From assembly GCF_018476645.1 (NCBI RefSeq), contig NZ_JAHCTB010000003.1:186001-250000 (forward strand): DNA of 64,000 bases. The letters are read 5' to 3'. Both the position numbers and the translations under genes were made by a program. Below the pieces are notes generated by a model. It was not told the origin of the DNA. It made no database searches and saw nothing but the letters and a program-made list of their open reading frames with translations. Shown here piece after piece: positions 34,578-42,629 of the stretch; the first letter of the stretch is position 1; the number at the start of each line of letters is the position of its first letter. The DNA is from Aequorivita echinoideorum (GTDB lineage: Bacteria > Bacteroidota > Bacteroidia > Flavobacteriales > Flavobacteriaceae).

Positions 34578-35405
34578 TTATATTGTAAATTTGGCGTGTT
34601 GTCCTATTTTAAATTTGTGATTGTTAAAGCATTCTTTTTCAATTTCATCTTTGGTTACGAATGCGTATTTTTCGGTAAATCTGTTTGCATCCAATAAATT
34701 ATTGAACTGGTTAAGTTGATCTTGGTTGAGTTCAATCTGAAAAATATCGTATATCAACGTATGATATGTCTCATCGCTAAACCTATTCTGTTTATTGAGA
34801 ATATTCTCGTGAGTACCAAGATATTCAGCCCGTATGGTTTTAAAGTTTTCCGGCTTTAAAATTTTTGTTTCAACCAATTCTTCAAAAAATTCTCTCCACA
34901 CACCAATTTCTCTATCTTTTCTTGATTTAAACCACTGTATAATATTTGGAATATGTTTTGCCCTTACAAAAAAGCGCAAGTCCTTCGGATTCTTGATGTC
35001 TGATTTTGGATAAGCTTCCCAATCTTTATAAATATCCTTATTGCCAACCAATTTGTATACGCCACCAACAGGTTGGTACTGATTAATTTTAGAGCCTTTC
35101 ACTAAAAAATAAAGCTCATTTCCCTGTATTTTTATCCGAAGCAAATAGCTCAATGACACATACACTTTTTTGTTTGGAATTAAGAGAGAACATTTTAAGG
35201 CTATCCAAAAATATTTGCCTTGACATTTAATGGTTTCGTAAATCCCCATCAAGCAGGCCGTAATAATTGCAATTGCAAATGCTACCAAAATTTCCTTATG
35301 AAAATCTGTTACTGGATTAAGGAAAAAATACCTATAAATTAAGTAGCCGATTGCTAAACAAAAACCGACGACGTAACCAAAAAATCTTTTTAATTCACTA
35401 CTCAT
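34578..35405 (-). CDS. Two-TM protein with NUDIX-like domain, CBASS-associated
   Basis: 275 residues. Two N-terminal membrane helices (about 9-28 and 38-57) precede a soluble domain with GGVYKLVG and the NUDIX-like box IGVWREFFEELVE (R171, E172, E175, E176). A SMODS-associated NUDIX family with a 2TM anchor is known from the literature on CD-NTase neighbourhoods (Burroughs and colleagues), which this resembles. It may be a membrane-disrupting or signal-degrading/sensing effector. Its start overlaps the upstream gene by 8 nt and its stop abuts the CD-NTase start. Confidence 0.75.
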   Translation of the reverse strand: MSSELKRFFGYVVGFCLAIGYLIYRYFFLNPVTDFHKEILVAFAIAIITACLMGIYETIKCQGKYFWIALKCSLLIPNKKVYVSLSYLLRIKIQGNELYFLVKGSKINQYQPVGGVYKLVGNKDIYKDWEAYPKSDIKNPKDLRFFVRAKHIPNIIQWFKSRKDREIGVWREFFEELVETKILKPENFKTIRAEYLGTHENILNKQNRFSDETYHTLIYDIFQIELNQDQLNQFNNLLDANRFTEKYAFVTKDEIEKECFNNHKFKIGQHAKFTI

Positions 35406-35814
35406 CCCTTGCCATCACTTTTAAAGCAATTGCACCTGCCAGAATAAGAAAACCGGTCGTCACTTGACTACTTTCTGCTTTACCGAACTGAACCCAATTT
35501 GCAAAGTGTTCACAGTTGAAATTTAACAAACTGTATCTGTTACCTAATTTAGAATAAGCCCTATGAATTGCTAATTGCCGTTGAAATATTGTTCCATTGA
35601 ACGGCCTAACGCCTATTGGTTCATAATCTTGTAGTAATCTCATTAATTCGTGATGATGCAATTCTTTTACTCCATCAATAAGATTACCAATAAATCTATT
35701 ATCTCCAACATACACTATGTAATGATTAAGAATTCTACCGAATCCAGTACGTTTTTTAGCAATAATTACATCCCCTGGCAAAAGACCAGAGAGATTATAT
35801 AATGTATTTATCAT
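35398..35814 (-). CDS. LRAT/PLAAT-like enzyme with C-terminal membrane anchor
   Basis: 138 residues. LLPGDVIIAKKR at the start, then H31 in HYIVYVGDNR and C101 in NCEHFANW, the His-Cys pair of the LRAT/NlpC-P60 fold. NCEHFANWVQFGKAESSQVT strongly resembles the NCEHFV...YGK...S.QV region of eukaryotic PLAAT (H-REV107-like) phospholipase/acyltransferases, followed as in those by a hydrophobic anchor (TTGFLILAGAIALKVMA). It may attack or modify membrane lipids. Position between the 57-residue protein and the 2TM-NUDIX gene, with short overlaps, makes it part of the CBASS-like unit. Confidence 0.75.
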   Translation of the reverse strand: MINTLYNLSGLLPGDVIIAKKRTGFGRILNHYIVYVGDNRFIGNLIDGVKELHHHELMRLLQDYEPIGVRPFNGTIFQRQLAIHRAYSKLGNRYSLLNFNCEHFANWVQFGKAESSQVTTGFLILAGAIALKVMARDE

Positions 35815-35817
35815 ATT

Positions 35818-35991
35818 TTATTTTTCTTTTCTGACCCCTTTAAACTTTCCGCCAGTTGTTTTCACGTCCATAAATTGACCGTTTTCGCCATTTCTTTTTA
35901 CGTACAAGTTTGTTTTTGGGTTAAGGACTTGTGACCTTTGTTTTACAGCTCCTTTTCGAGCATTGTCTCCGATTGGTTTATTTTTTGCCAT
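35818..35991 (-). CDS. 57-residue basic protein, first gene of CBASS-like operon
   Basis: A 58-codon frame below usual ORF cut-offs: starts MAKNKPIGDNARKGAVKQRS and ends GGKFKGVRKEK. The stop is 3 nt before the start of the LRAT-like gene. The sequence (KPIGDNARKGAVK-RSQ ... FMDVK ... KFKGVRKE) resembles a small conserved prokaryotic protein I have seen near other genes, but I know no function. It is rich in Lys/Arg and lacks a membrane segment. It could be a regulator or nucleic-acid-binding partner. Confidence 0.7.
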   Translation of the reverse strand: MAKNKPIGDNARKGAVKQRSQVLNPKTNLYVKRNGENGQFMDVKTTGGKFKGVRKEK

Positions 35992-36097
35992 CTTAAAATT
36001 TGTTAAAAATTATTATTAGTTTTACGCGAGCATGTTACTACCCTTAATACGCTCAACCGTTCCCAACGCTTTTGCGTACAGTTAATGAACCAACTAA
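35992..36097. promoter_or_regulatory. Divergent promoter region
   Basis: 106 bp separate the CBASS-like operon (minus) from the sigma-like gene (plus), so both start here. It contains a small ACGC-TTTT-GCGT hairpin near 36068-36080 close to the plus-strand start. No consensus promoter was confirmed. Confidence 0.35.
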
Positions 36098-36766
36098 ATG
36101 TCTGACTGGAATATACTTAAAGATGAAGAAACCCTACAATTGACTGAACTTTATCAGGATAAAGGTAATCCCGATTCTTTACGGGAAAACGCATTTCACG
36201 CTTTATGTCATAGATTTAAAAAAGATGTGTTGAACAAATGCGAAATCACTTCTAAAAGATTTGGTCACGACATTACGGTCGCTGAATTAGTTGCCACCGC
36301 TACATTCTCTTCATATGCAAAAAAGGGGGACTTCCAAATAAATAAGGCAAGGAAAAAAAATGTGGATGATGCTTTTAAAAATTATTTATATAAAATTGCG
36401 AGAAATGAGTTTACAAACTATTATCGTCAACAGCAACGGAAAATTAACAATCCTTATGACGGGTCAGAAGAAATTGTAACTGAATTGCCTAATCTAAAGG
36501 GCGTACAACTCAATATGGAACAGGCTATTATCATCAAAGCAATAGAATCACTAACCCCAGCCCAAAGAACTGTTTATTTAACTTACACCAAGTATGAGAA
36601 GTTAGGATTTAATCTTCCTAAAAAACTTCGTGAACAACTCCGCGTCCATTTAGGTGGAATTGAACAATCCACTATTCGTACTTATAAAAAGGAAGCGCTT
36701 GAAAAGATTAAAAGTTATAAGGAAGTAATGAAATTAACTAAAGAATTATCTGATGGAAAAGTCTAA
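36098..36766 (+). CDS. ECF-like sigma-70 family protein
   Basis: 222 residues. Region 2-like segment FKNYLYKIARNEFTNYYRQQ (about 106-125) and a region 4-like HTH (IESLTPAQRTVYLTYTKYEK, then IEQSTIRTYKKEALEKIKSY) match sigma-70/ECF proteins. It overlaps the Panacea-like gene downstream by 14 nt. It lies beside the defence operon and on the opposite strand, so it may be a partner of the downstream protein or a dedicated regulator; the sequence does not decide. Confidence 0.75.
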   Translation: MSDWNILKDEETLQLTELYQDKGNPDSLRENAFHALCHRFKKDVLNKCEITSKRFGHDITVAELVATATFSSYAKKGDFQINKARKKNVDDAFKNYLYKIARNEFTNYYRQQQRKINNPYDGSEEIVTELPNLKGVQLNMEQAIIIKAIESLTPAQRTVYLTYTKYEKLGFNLPKKLREQLRVHLGGIEQSTIRTYKKEALEKIKSYKEVMKLTKELSDGKV

Positions 36767-37484
36767 AATAGATGAAATACTAGGTTCTTTAGGTTTTGGT
36801 TTACCTGAAAATGAAATTGAAATAAAAGCATTTGACGAAAGTTTTAGAAATTATCGGTTTGAGGCAGACGAAACTAAAATTAATTCGGAAGAGATTCTAA
36901 AAAATTTACGGCCTAAAATAAAACCTACTAATATTGATTTTCATCGTAGAACAGTTTTAGCCGCTGAAATTGTATTTAAACTTCATAAAGAAAACACTTT
37001 AGGACATCTTAAACTCCAAAAGTTAATATACCTGTGCCAGCATTCAGCACAAATGAATCTTCATACGAATTTTCTCAAACAGGCAATGGGCCCTTATGAC
37101 AATCGATTGATGCGGTCATTGGATAAAAAATTTAGAGAAAATCAGTGGTTTACTTTTTCCTCAAACGACTACCTCAAGTATCAGCCTTTAGAAAAAGTTG
37201 GTGGTCATAGAGAATGGTATGAACGTTATTTTTCCAACGAGCTCTCTGATATTGATTTTATTATTGAAAAATTTAGAAAATTTAGAACTAGAAATGTAGA
37301 GCTAATCGCTACAGTTTTTGCTTGTTGGAAAGAAATTATAGAAGAAAAACAACTTCTCAATGATGAAATTTTAATAAAGAAATTTTATGACTGGCATCCA
37401 GATAAATCGAAATTTAAAAGAGAGGAAATACTTGATACAATTGAATGGATGAATAGTGAGGGATTTTATCCTTCAAGTAATTAA
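36753..37484 (+). CDS. Panacea/DUF4065-like protein
   Basis: 243 residues. LGHLKLQKLIYLCQHSAQMN and FLKQAMGPYDNRLMRSLDKK (about 89-125) are the signature of Panacea/SocA (DUF4065), a domain often acting as an antitoxin or adaptor in toxin-antitoxin systems. The N-terminal 60 residues are distinct and acidic. It starts inside the sigma-like gene, so the two are co-translated. Its stop overlaps the convergent AlbA-like gene. Confidence 0.7.
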   Translation: MEKSKIDEILGSLGFGLPENEIEIKAFDESFRNYRFEADETKINSEEILKNLRPKIKPTNIDFHRRTVLAAEIVFKLHKENTLGHLKLQKLIYLCQHSAQMNLHTNFLKQAMGPYDNRLMRSLDKKFRENQWFTFSSNDYLKYQPLEKVGGHREWYERYFSNELSDIDFIIEKFRKFRTRNVELIATVFACWKEIIEEKQLLNDEILIKKFYDWHPDKSKFKREEILDTIEWMNSEGFYPSSN

Positions 37485-38923
37485 AATTTACCTTCCACAT
37501 TAACCTGCCAATATCCGCGAGTGCCACCTATGCGTTCTATATATCCAGCTTCTTTTAGATTATTTAGGTGCTTTTGAATAGCAGATTCATTTATATGAAG
37601 AACCTCTGCAATTCCAGAACGACTTATCCTATTATCTACGTATATAAGTTTTAGTATTTGCTTTTGTCTTTGTGTTAATTCAGGATTAGCATCTATTGCT
37701 TTTTCAGTTTCCTTATTTATTTGACTACCTTTTTGACCACCCATTTGACCACCCATTTGACCACCCATTTGACCACCCATTTGACCACCTATTACACCAC
37801 CTATTTGACCACCTATTTCTTTACCATCAGCATCATCTTTATTAACAGCAGTTTCTTTTGCCATAAAAGTCATTCGAAGAAAGTTTTCACTAAAGTTAAA
37901 ACTCTCTTTTCCATAGTGTTCTAAAATACGTGGTATGCCAGAACCCAGCTGTTCCACCAATTCCAAATCTTTAAAAATACGCATCAATTCCTTATTCCGA
38001 GGTACGGAAAAGCCTTCAAAAAACTCCTGTTCGCTCAAACCTTCCGGTAAACCGCCAGCAGATGTAATCTCAATTCGGTCTGAAAAGATTTCAAATTTTG
38101 GCGGAATTTCATTGGTATAGTCATTATGCACAAATGCATTGATGATGGCCTCACGTAAGGCAATGGGATTCCAAAGATTATTTTGTTTTCGTTCTTTGGA
38201 TGTGATTTTAGTATTGGTTCTATTTTCTACGGCAATCTTATCGATGACTTGCTTTGTTGCTTTTACCAAACTTTCGTGGCCATACTCATTGCTTTCTATC
38301 AAGTCAGCACGACTTGTTCCTGAATATTTGGCAACTTTTATAGATGTATTGTTTTTGTCGGCCAATAAATAGGCTGCATAATTATATAAACCATCTTCCG
38401 TAAGAAGTTCCAGATTTTTTGCAAAGGCATTACCAAGAGTATGACCCGATTCCTGATAGTATATCTTCAATTGACTAAACGTCAAATCTTGTCTATTTGC
38501 CTTTATTTTGCTAATGGAATTACGGGTTCGGCTGGCAAAAAGTTCATCAATCATCTTTTGTGGCATCGGTTCTGCAGCAGAACCTAAACGGATGAAACAG
38601 CCTTTCTCGCTCATCCCATATTTTTTGAGATGATATGGTTTTTCCGGACCACTGGCGACAATCACTTTGAGGATGTCCTTTCCTTTCCTAACTTCACTCA
38701 CGATGTCGAACAGACCCATTGCAGAGGGGCGAATGTTGTTTTTTAACCTGTCTTTTATTTTGAGTTGGTCTGCATCAGCATCTGCCAAGCCATAAGTGTT
38801 TCCATTTTTATCGACACCAATATATAGAACACCGCCTTCACGATAGTTCAGGAAAGCAATGACCTCTTTTTCCAGACCTTCGGTAAGTTCTCTTTTGTAT
38901 TCTATACGATTGGTTTCTGACAT
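37481..38923 (-). CDS. AlbA_2/Schlafen-like ATP-binding protein with GGQM repeat linker
   Basis: 480 residues. N-terminal AlbA_2/Schlafen-type domain (FLNYREGGVLYIGVDKNG) precedes a GHKL-like ATPase region (ALREAIINAFVHNDYT; GSGIPRILEHYG), a linker of tandem GGQM units (DNA about 37733-37815) and a C-terminal winged helix (LTQRQKQILKLIYVDNRISR; INESAIQKHLNNL). Such proteins are common in mobile islands and are thought to be regulators or defence proteins. Only the fold assignments are firm. Confidence 0.85.
   Translation of the reverse strand: MSETNRIEYKRELTEGLEKEVIAFLNYREGGVLYIGVDKNGNTYGLADADADQLKIKDRLKNNIRPSAMGLFDIVSEVRKGKDILKVIVASGPEKPYHLKKYGMSEKGCFIRLGSAAEPMPQKMIDELFASRTRNSISKIKANRQDLTFSQLKIYYQESGHTLGNAFAKNLELLTEDGLYNYAAYLLADKNNTSIKVAKYSGTSRADLIESNEYGHESLVKATKQVIDKIAVENRTNTKITSKERKQNNLWNPIALREAIINAFVHNDYTNEIPPKFEIFSDRIEITSAGGLPEGLSEQEFFEGFSVPRNKELMRIFKDLELVEQLGSGIPRILEHYGKESFNFSENFLRMTFMAKETAVNKDDADGKEIGGQIGGVIGGQMGGQMGGQMGGQMGGQKGSQINKETEKAIDANPELTQRQKQILKLIYVDNRISRSGIAEVLHINESAIQKHLNNLKEAGYIERIGGTRGYWQVNVEGKF
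37733..37815. repeat. Tandem 12-bp repeats within AlbA-like gene
   Basis: The unit CCATTTGACCAC recurs in perfect copies from about 37741, with degenerate copies on both sides (CTATTTGACC, CCTTTTTGACC). It encodes the GGQM/GGQI linker. Copy number could vary by slippage without shifting frame. Confidence 0.85.
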
Positions 38924-38977
38924 ATAAATTTGAATTCCTTTTCTACTCGGAATTTTAAAAGCATTAGGATAAAGATA

Positions 38978-40570
38978 TTAATTTTTGAAGATTGATCTCG
39001 CTTCTCTATAAATCCGTTCAAAATTTTCTTCTAAATCCGCCTCTGTATATTTATGGGCTTTGGCAGGCAATCGTCTTTCAATCCTGGAAAGTTTGAATTG
39101 GACCTTTTTATCCTCTCCATCCGCAAAGGTTATAAACTCGCCTTGTTTAAGCCTAAAAAACACATCTGCCCTAATCTTTGACACTTCACGTTCACCGGTT
39201 GTGATTCGGGTATCAAAATTCAGGTTATGTCCTCGGTTCACACTTGTGGTTTCCTTTTTGACTATTTCAAAAAACCGTTCGTAATATTTGGCAGTGTCCG
39301 GGTCGTTTACCTTTCCGAAAAATTGATAGGACAAATTACTTAAGATTGCCTTACTCGCCTTGTCCCCATACATCATATCATTCTGAATTTTATCCTGCAT
39401 CACATAAATGGTGGCGATATCATAACTCCGCAATGTTGCAGGGATGCGGTGCATATTGAGCAATCGAATCGTGGGCGCTTCCTCCATCAATAGGAATGAT
39501 GGTTTTGAATTCCGTACACTCATTTGTTTTGTAATGGTATGGATTATGGTTGCGATAATTGGCGAATAGGCAGTTTCATATTTTGGATTATTTACAACTG
39601 ATATGATGATAGGTTTCTCTCGCCTATTGATATTTAGCGGCACATCATCAGCGGAAAGTACCATAAAAATACGCTTGGTACTTATCTTTTTAAGTGCATT
39701 GGCCAACGTGCTTTTAACGCCTGCGGTTTGTCGGTCAGATTCCTTCCCACTAATGAAAGCGTCTGCCATTGCCCGGGACGTTGTATTTGAACTTAAAAAG
39801 GCAGTTAGACTATCTGTGTCCAATAACTGATAAATCGCTATCAGATGTGGTAATGTGCAGTATTGGGGATAGGATGTCCGCAGTTTCCAAATCAAGCCAC
39901 CTATTAGGCCTTCTGCTGCATCATTGAAAAATTTACTTGTTCCCGTACTGCCAGATTCTTTCTGCTCCAATAGGTTTTCGATAAGAACTCTTGCCACTTC
40001 ATTCACGCTTTCCTCATCCTGCATATATTGGGGTGCGATTGGATTCACACGATCAAAAATCTCATCAAAGGAGATGATCCGAAATTCTATCTGCTTTTTT
40101 TCAAACAACGGATATGCCATTTCGGTAATTTCAAAATGCTTGTAATCGTGGATCAAACCGCAAAAAGAATGCGAACTGAAATGAGAAAGAAAGTTGAACA
40201 CCACGCTTTCCGTCTTCCCGCTCCCAGCGGATCCTATGACGGAAACTCCACGTTTGATATTGTTGATTTTAAACGGACTTCCCTTTGTCTTAAAATGAAC
40301 TTGGTATTTATCATTTAGGCCCTGCGTTTGATTGGCTTTGTGAAGAAAAACATAGAGTACCGTGTTTATCAATAGTAGCGGACAAAATAAGGTAAGTAGA
40401 TAAAATATTAAGTCTGAATTCGTTTCAAAATAAAACAACATTGCAAAGCAACTAATCAGTAGTACAACATTTATAAAAAAAGCAAAACGCGTCAGTTTAA
40501 ACAGCGCATAGAAAAAAATGCCCATTCCAACAATCAATGTTATTATTACCCTAAAACTTTGTGTACCCAT
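38978..40570 (-). CDS. Type IV coupling protein (VirD4/TraG-type, MobC)
   Basis: 530 residues. Three to four N-terminal hydrophobic segments (VIITLIVGMGIFFYALFKL; FFINVVLLISCFAMLFYF; FYLLTLFCPLLLINTVLYVF), then Walker A VIGSAGSGKTESVV (113-120 P-loop), and Walker B-like PSFLLMEEAPTIRLL. It recruits the relaxase-DNA complex to the secretion channel. First of the mob genes and 4 bp from the relaxase stop; strand opposite to tra. Confidence 0.9.
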   Translation of the reverse strand: MGTQSFRVIITLIVGMGIFFYALFKLTRFAFFINVVLLISCFAMLFYFETNSDLIFYLLTLFCPLLLINTVLYVFLHKANQTQGLNDKYQVHFKTKGSPFKINNIKRGVSVIGSAGSGKTESVVFNFLSHFSSHSFCGLIHDYKHFEITEMAYPLFEKKQIEFRIISFDEIFDRVNPIAPQYMQDEESVNEVARVLIENLLEQKESGSTGTSKFFNDAAEGLIGGLIWKLRTSYPQYCTLPHLIAIYQLLDTDSLTAFLSSNTTSRAMADAFISGKESDRQTAGVKSTLANALKKISTKRIFMVLSADDVPLNINRREKPIIISVVNNPKYETAYSPIIATIIHTITKQMSVRNSKPSFLLMEEAPTIRLLNMHRIPATLRSYDIATIYVMQDKIQNDMMYGDKASKAILSNLSYQFFGKVNDPDTAKYYERFFEIVKKETTSVNRGHNLNFDTRITTGEREVSKIRADVFFRLKQGEFITFADGEDKKVQFKLSRIERRLPAKAHKYTEADLEENFERIYREARSIFKN

Positions 40571-40574
40571 AACT

Positions 40575-41612
40575 CTAAATTCCTATTGAACCCGATTTAA
40601 TGGCCACTTCAACCCCTCTTTTTAAATATCGAATAGTTTTCAATGCAACTTGAACCTTATTTGTGGGAATACTTGCAATCGGCACACCCGATTTCCCAAG
40701 AATCTTAAAGGCAATGGCTTTTTCGCTTGCTGGCAAACCCAATAAAACTGAAAAATACAGCTTTGGATTTTTGATAAAATCCTTTTTCGATTGATAGGAT
40801 TCAGCATAGTTACGTTTATAACCAAAAGTGGCATCGAAAGTTTTTTCAGCTTTGGTAAAAAATGAGTCCCTATCGAAACCACGCTTTACCATTTTTCCAT
40901 TCAACATTACTTCTGATGATCTATATTTACTTCCCGGTGAAAGGCTCACGGAATTGGAAGCATCCTTCCGACTGACTATGATGTGAATGTGGCTTTGGCT
41001 TCCCTCTTTCTGCATTCCCTGTACGATCCGTTTTCTCCCGAGGCCTCGGGATTGGTGTGGGGCGCTGGCTTCAAGTTTAGCTATTTCTGATTTTAATTGT
41101 TTGATGTTTCCAGTGAGCTCGTCATTTTCTATCTTCCAAATCTCCTTTTTTAATTTAAGTATTTTGGTCGCAAAGGGTTGGTTCTCCCTCACCTGCCTAT
41201 CCGTTCCCTTAAAGGTTCTTTGGTGTTCTATCTTTGCGAAGTACTTTATATCATCAACGGTAATCGGTTTCCCATTTATATCACGATTGAAGGAACTGGC
41301 ATAATCTTTCATTATGGCCCTGGTATATCGTTTCAAGTCCTCACTGCTATTCTGCAATTTCCTCAACTCATACTTACTTGGATTTACGGTAATCGAATAA
41401 AATTTGGGTTCCACTTTTTTGAGTTTTGCAGTATTGTCATCAATTTCTTTGATGACGTTTTCTGCACTGATTTCATCGGAATACTGATTGAAAAAGTGTT
41501 CCATTTCTTCCCATTCCAAACCTTGGTTTTCCTTCTCCAGATACTCCACAAATTCCGCAGCACTTTGTGCATAGGTCTTACCCAATTTCTGGGCTGTTAT
41601 CGTGATATACAT
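40575..41612 (-). CDS. MobB-type relaxase (DUF5712-like)
   Basis: 345 residues. N-terminal MYITITAQKLG and KFYSITVNPSKYEL, then HQRTFKGTDRQVRENQ and the metal-binding HIHIIVSRKD (H208, H210). These match the Bacteroidota MobB/DUF5712 relaxases, which nick at oriT. It precedes the coupling protein and follows the BtgA-like accessory protein, as in other mobilization modules. Confidence 0.82.
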   Translation of the reverse strand: MYITITAQKLGKTYAQSAAEFVEYLEKENQGLEWEEMEHFFNQYSDEISAENVIKEIDDNTAKLKKVEPKFYSITVNPSKYELRKLQNSSEDLKRYTRAIMKDYASSFNRDINGKPITVDDIKYFAKIEHQRTFKGTDRQVRENQPFATKILKLKKEIWKIENDELTGNIKQLKSEIAKLEASAPHQSRGLGRKRIVQGMQKEGSQSHIHIIVSRKDASNSVSLSPGSKYRSSEVMLNGKMVKRGFDRDSFFTKAEKTFDATFGYKRNYAESYQSKKDFIKNPKLYFSVLLGLPASEKAIAFKILGKSGVPIASIPTNKVQVALKTIRYLKRGVEVAIKSGSIGI

Positions 41613-41623
41613 TTATAATGATT

Positions 41624-42097
41624 TTATAGTTCGTTATTGGTATGTTTCTTCTCTTGGAATCGTATTTCATTTTTTTTAATTGGAATCTCCTTTTCCAAAA
41701 TGAGTGGCTTTTTGTTTGGTTCCAATTCTTCAAAAAGTGATTGCATCATTGCGACCGTAGGCTTGGTCTGGTTCTTTTCTATGTCCTTCATAATCGCAAT
41801 AACTCCATTGATTCTTTTCTTTATCAACGCTTCCAATGTCTGCATTTTTGGACCTATGGATTCATTTGGCGAAATACCGTTATCCTCAAAAAAATCGAGC
41901 ATCAGGAGCAAGGCCATTGACTGGGATCTGGACATTCTCTTGCAGAACCGCCTAAACTTCACGGCCACGGAAGCCTTGATTTTCAAGGTCTCAAACCGTT
42001 CTTTTTCATATCCTTTATCCATTCTTTTTAGTAAAAATTTTCCCTGTTTAATTGCGCCGACGTCTGTTTTTAGTAAAAAATCAATTCTGAAATCCAA
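41624..42097 (-). CDS. BfmA/BtgA-like mobilization accessory protein
   Basis: The longest frame is 157 residues. A start at 42022 (MDKGYEKERFETLKIK) is preferred because BtgA-like proteins start in this way. The core, FETLKIKASVAVKFRRFCKR, resembles a ribbon-helix-helix DNA-binding part, which binds oriT and helps the relaxase. Ends 11 bp before the relaxase gene. It probably recruits MobB to the origin. Confidence 0.72.
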   Translation of the reverse strand: MDFRIDFLLKTDVGAIKQGKFLLKRMDKGYEKERFETLKIKASVAVKFRRFCKRMSRSQSMALLLMLDFFEDNGISPNESIGPKMQTLEALIKKRINGVIAIMKDIEKNQTKPTVAMMQSLFEELEPNKKPLILEKEIPIKKNEIRFQEKKHTNNEL

Positions 42098-42220
42098 ATA
42101 TTCGAAAAGGAATTAATTTCAACGGCTTGATTTTTAATTGTTTGCAAAACAACAAAAACCGAAACATCGCGCCAGCGTGTTACCCTCTTGCTATTCCTTT
42201 TCGTCCAGCTCACTGGACCA

Positions 42221-42251
42221 AAAAAAATACCATTACACCTGAATGTAATGG
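42221..42251 (-). terminator. Rho-independent terminator (minus strand)
   Basis: CCATTACA (42230-42237) pairs with TGTAATGG (42244-42251), 6-nt loop; read on the minus strand it is followed by a run of T (42221-42228). It would end transcripts from the small-gene block before mobA. Confidence 0.65.
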
Positions 42252-42360
42252 CTTATTTACTGACTGAAATGAGATTTGAATTTTTTAAGATTTTAAAAAT
42301 GAAATTTTGTAAGTATTACCAAAGAAGAAATAGAATTATTGAGAAAAATGGAATCCGCTT

Positions 42361-42395
42361 AAAAACAAAGACCTCTGAAAATTCAAAGGTCCTTG
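42361..42395 (-). terminator. Rho-independent terminator after the 65-residue gene
   Basis: CAAAGACCT (42366-42374) pairs with AGGTCCTTG (42387-42395) to form a 9-bp stem, followed on the minus strand by five T (42361-42365). It lies just downstream of the gene ending at 42414. Confidence 0.65.
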
Positions 42396-42413
42396 GGTTT
42401 TGGTTTTTAAGAC

Positions 42414-42611
42414 TTAAATGACAAATACAAAATCATAGCTGTAAAGATTCCGCTGTGCTTCCTCTTCCAGCATCGTATCAAAATCAATATGATTTTCATC
42501 GGCGTACCTTCGGATATCATCTCCAAAACGTTCCTCTATTTCCTTTTTGGAGTTTTCAAGAAGTTGGTTTTGGGTCTCCTCGTTCAAGGTTGAATAATTA
42601 AGGTAAATCAT
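42414..42611 (-). CDS. Small conserved conjugative-element protein, unknown function
   Basis: 65 residues, strongly acidic and helical (EETQNQLLENSKKEIEERFG; RYADENHIDFDTMLEEEAQR). I do not recognise a domain. It starts 19 bp after the DUF6876-like gene stop and is followed by a terminator hairpin. Part of the small-gene block between ssb and mobA found in this kind of element. Confidence 0.55.
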   Translation of the reverse strand: MIYLNYSTLNEETQNQLLENSKKEIEERFGDDIRRYADENHIDFDTMLEEEAQRNLYSYDFVFVI

Positions 42612-42629
42612 AGCTTACATTTTAAAATC

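Larger units (their letters stand above)
42098..42413. other. Intergenic region holding two terminators and a possible oriT
   Basis: About 315 bp. It contains GTCCAG/CTGGAC (42203-42208 with 42213-42218), then the CCATTACA/TGTAATGG terminator hairpin, and a third stem near 42366-42395. It also has GCGCCAGCGTGTTACCC at about 42167. The place next to mobA makes it the natural oriT candidate, but no nick site is recognisable. Confidence 0.35.

Noticed and set aside
37733-37815. The 12-bp tandem repeats were considered as a CRISPR-like array.
   Set aside because: The units are contiguous, have no unique spacers, and encode a clean GGQM linker in the AlbA-like protein.
42188-42421. A plus-strand 77-codon frame over the terminator region.
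   Set aside because: It runs through two terminator hairpins, shows no domain, and lies opposite the direction of the surrounding genes.
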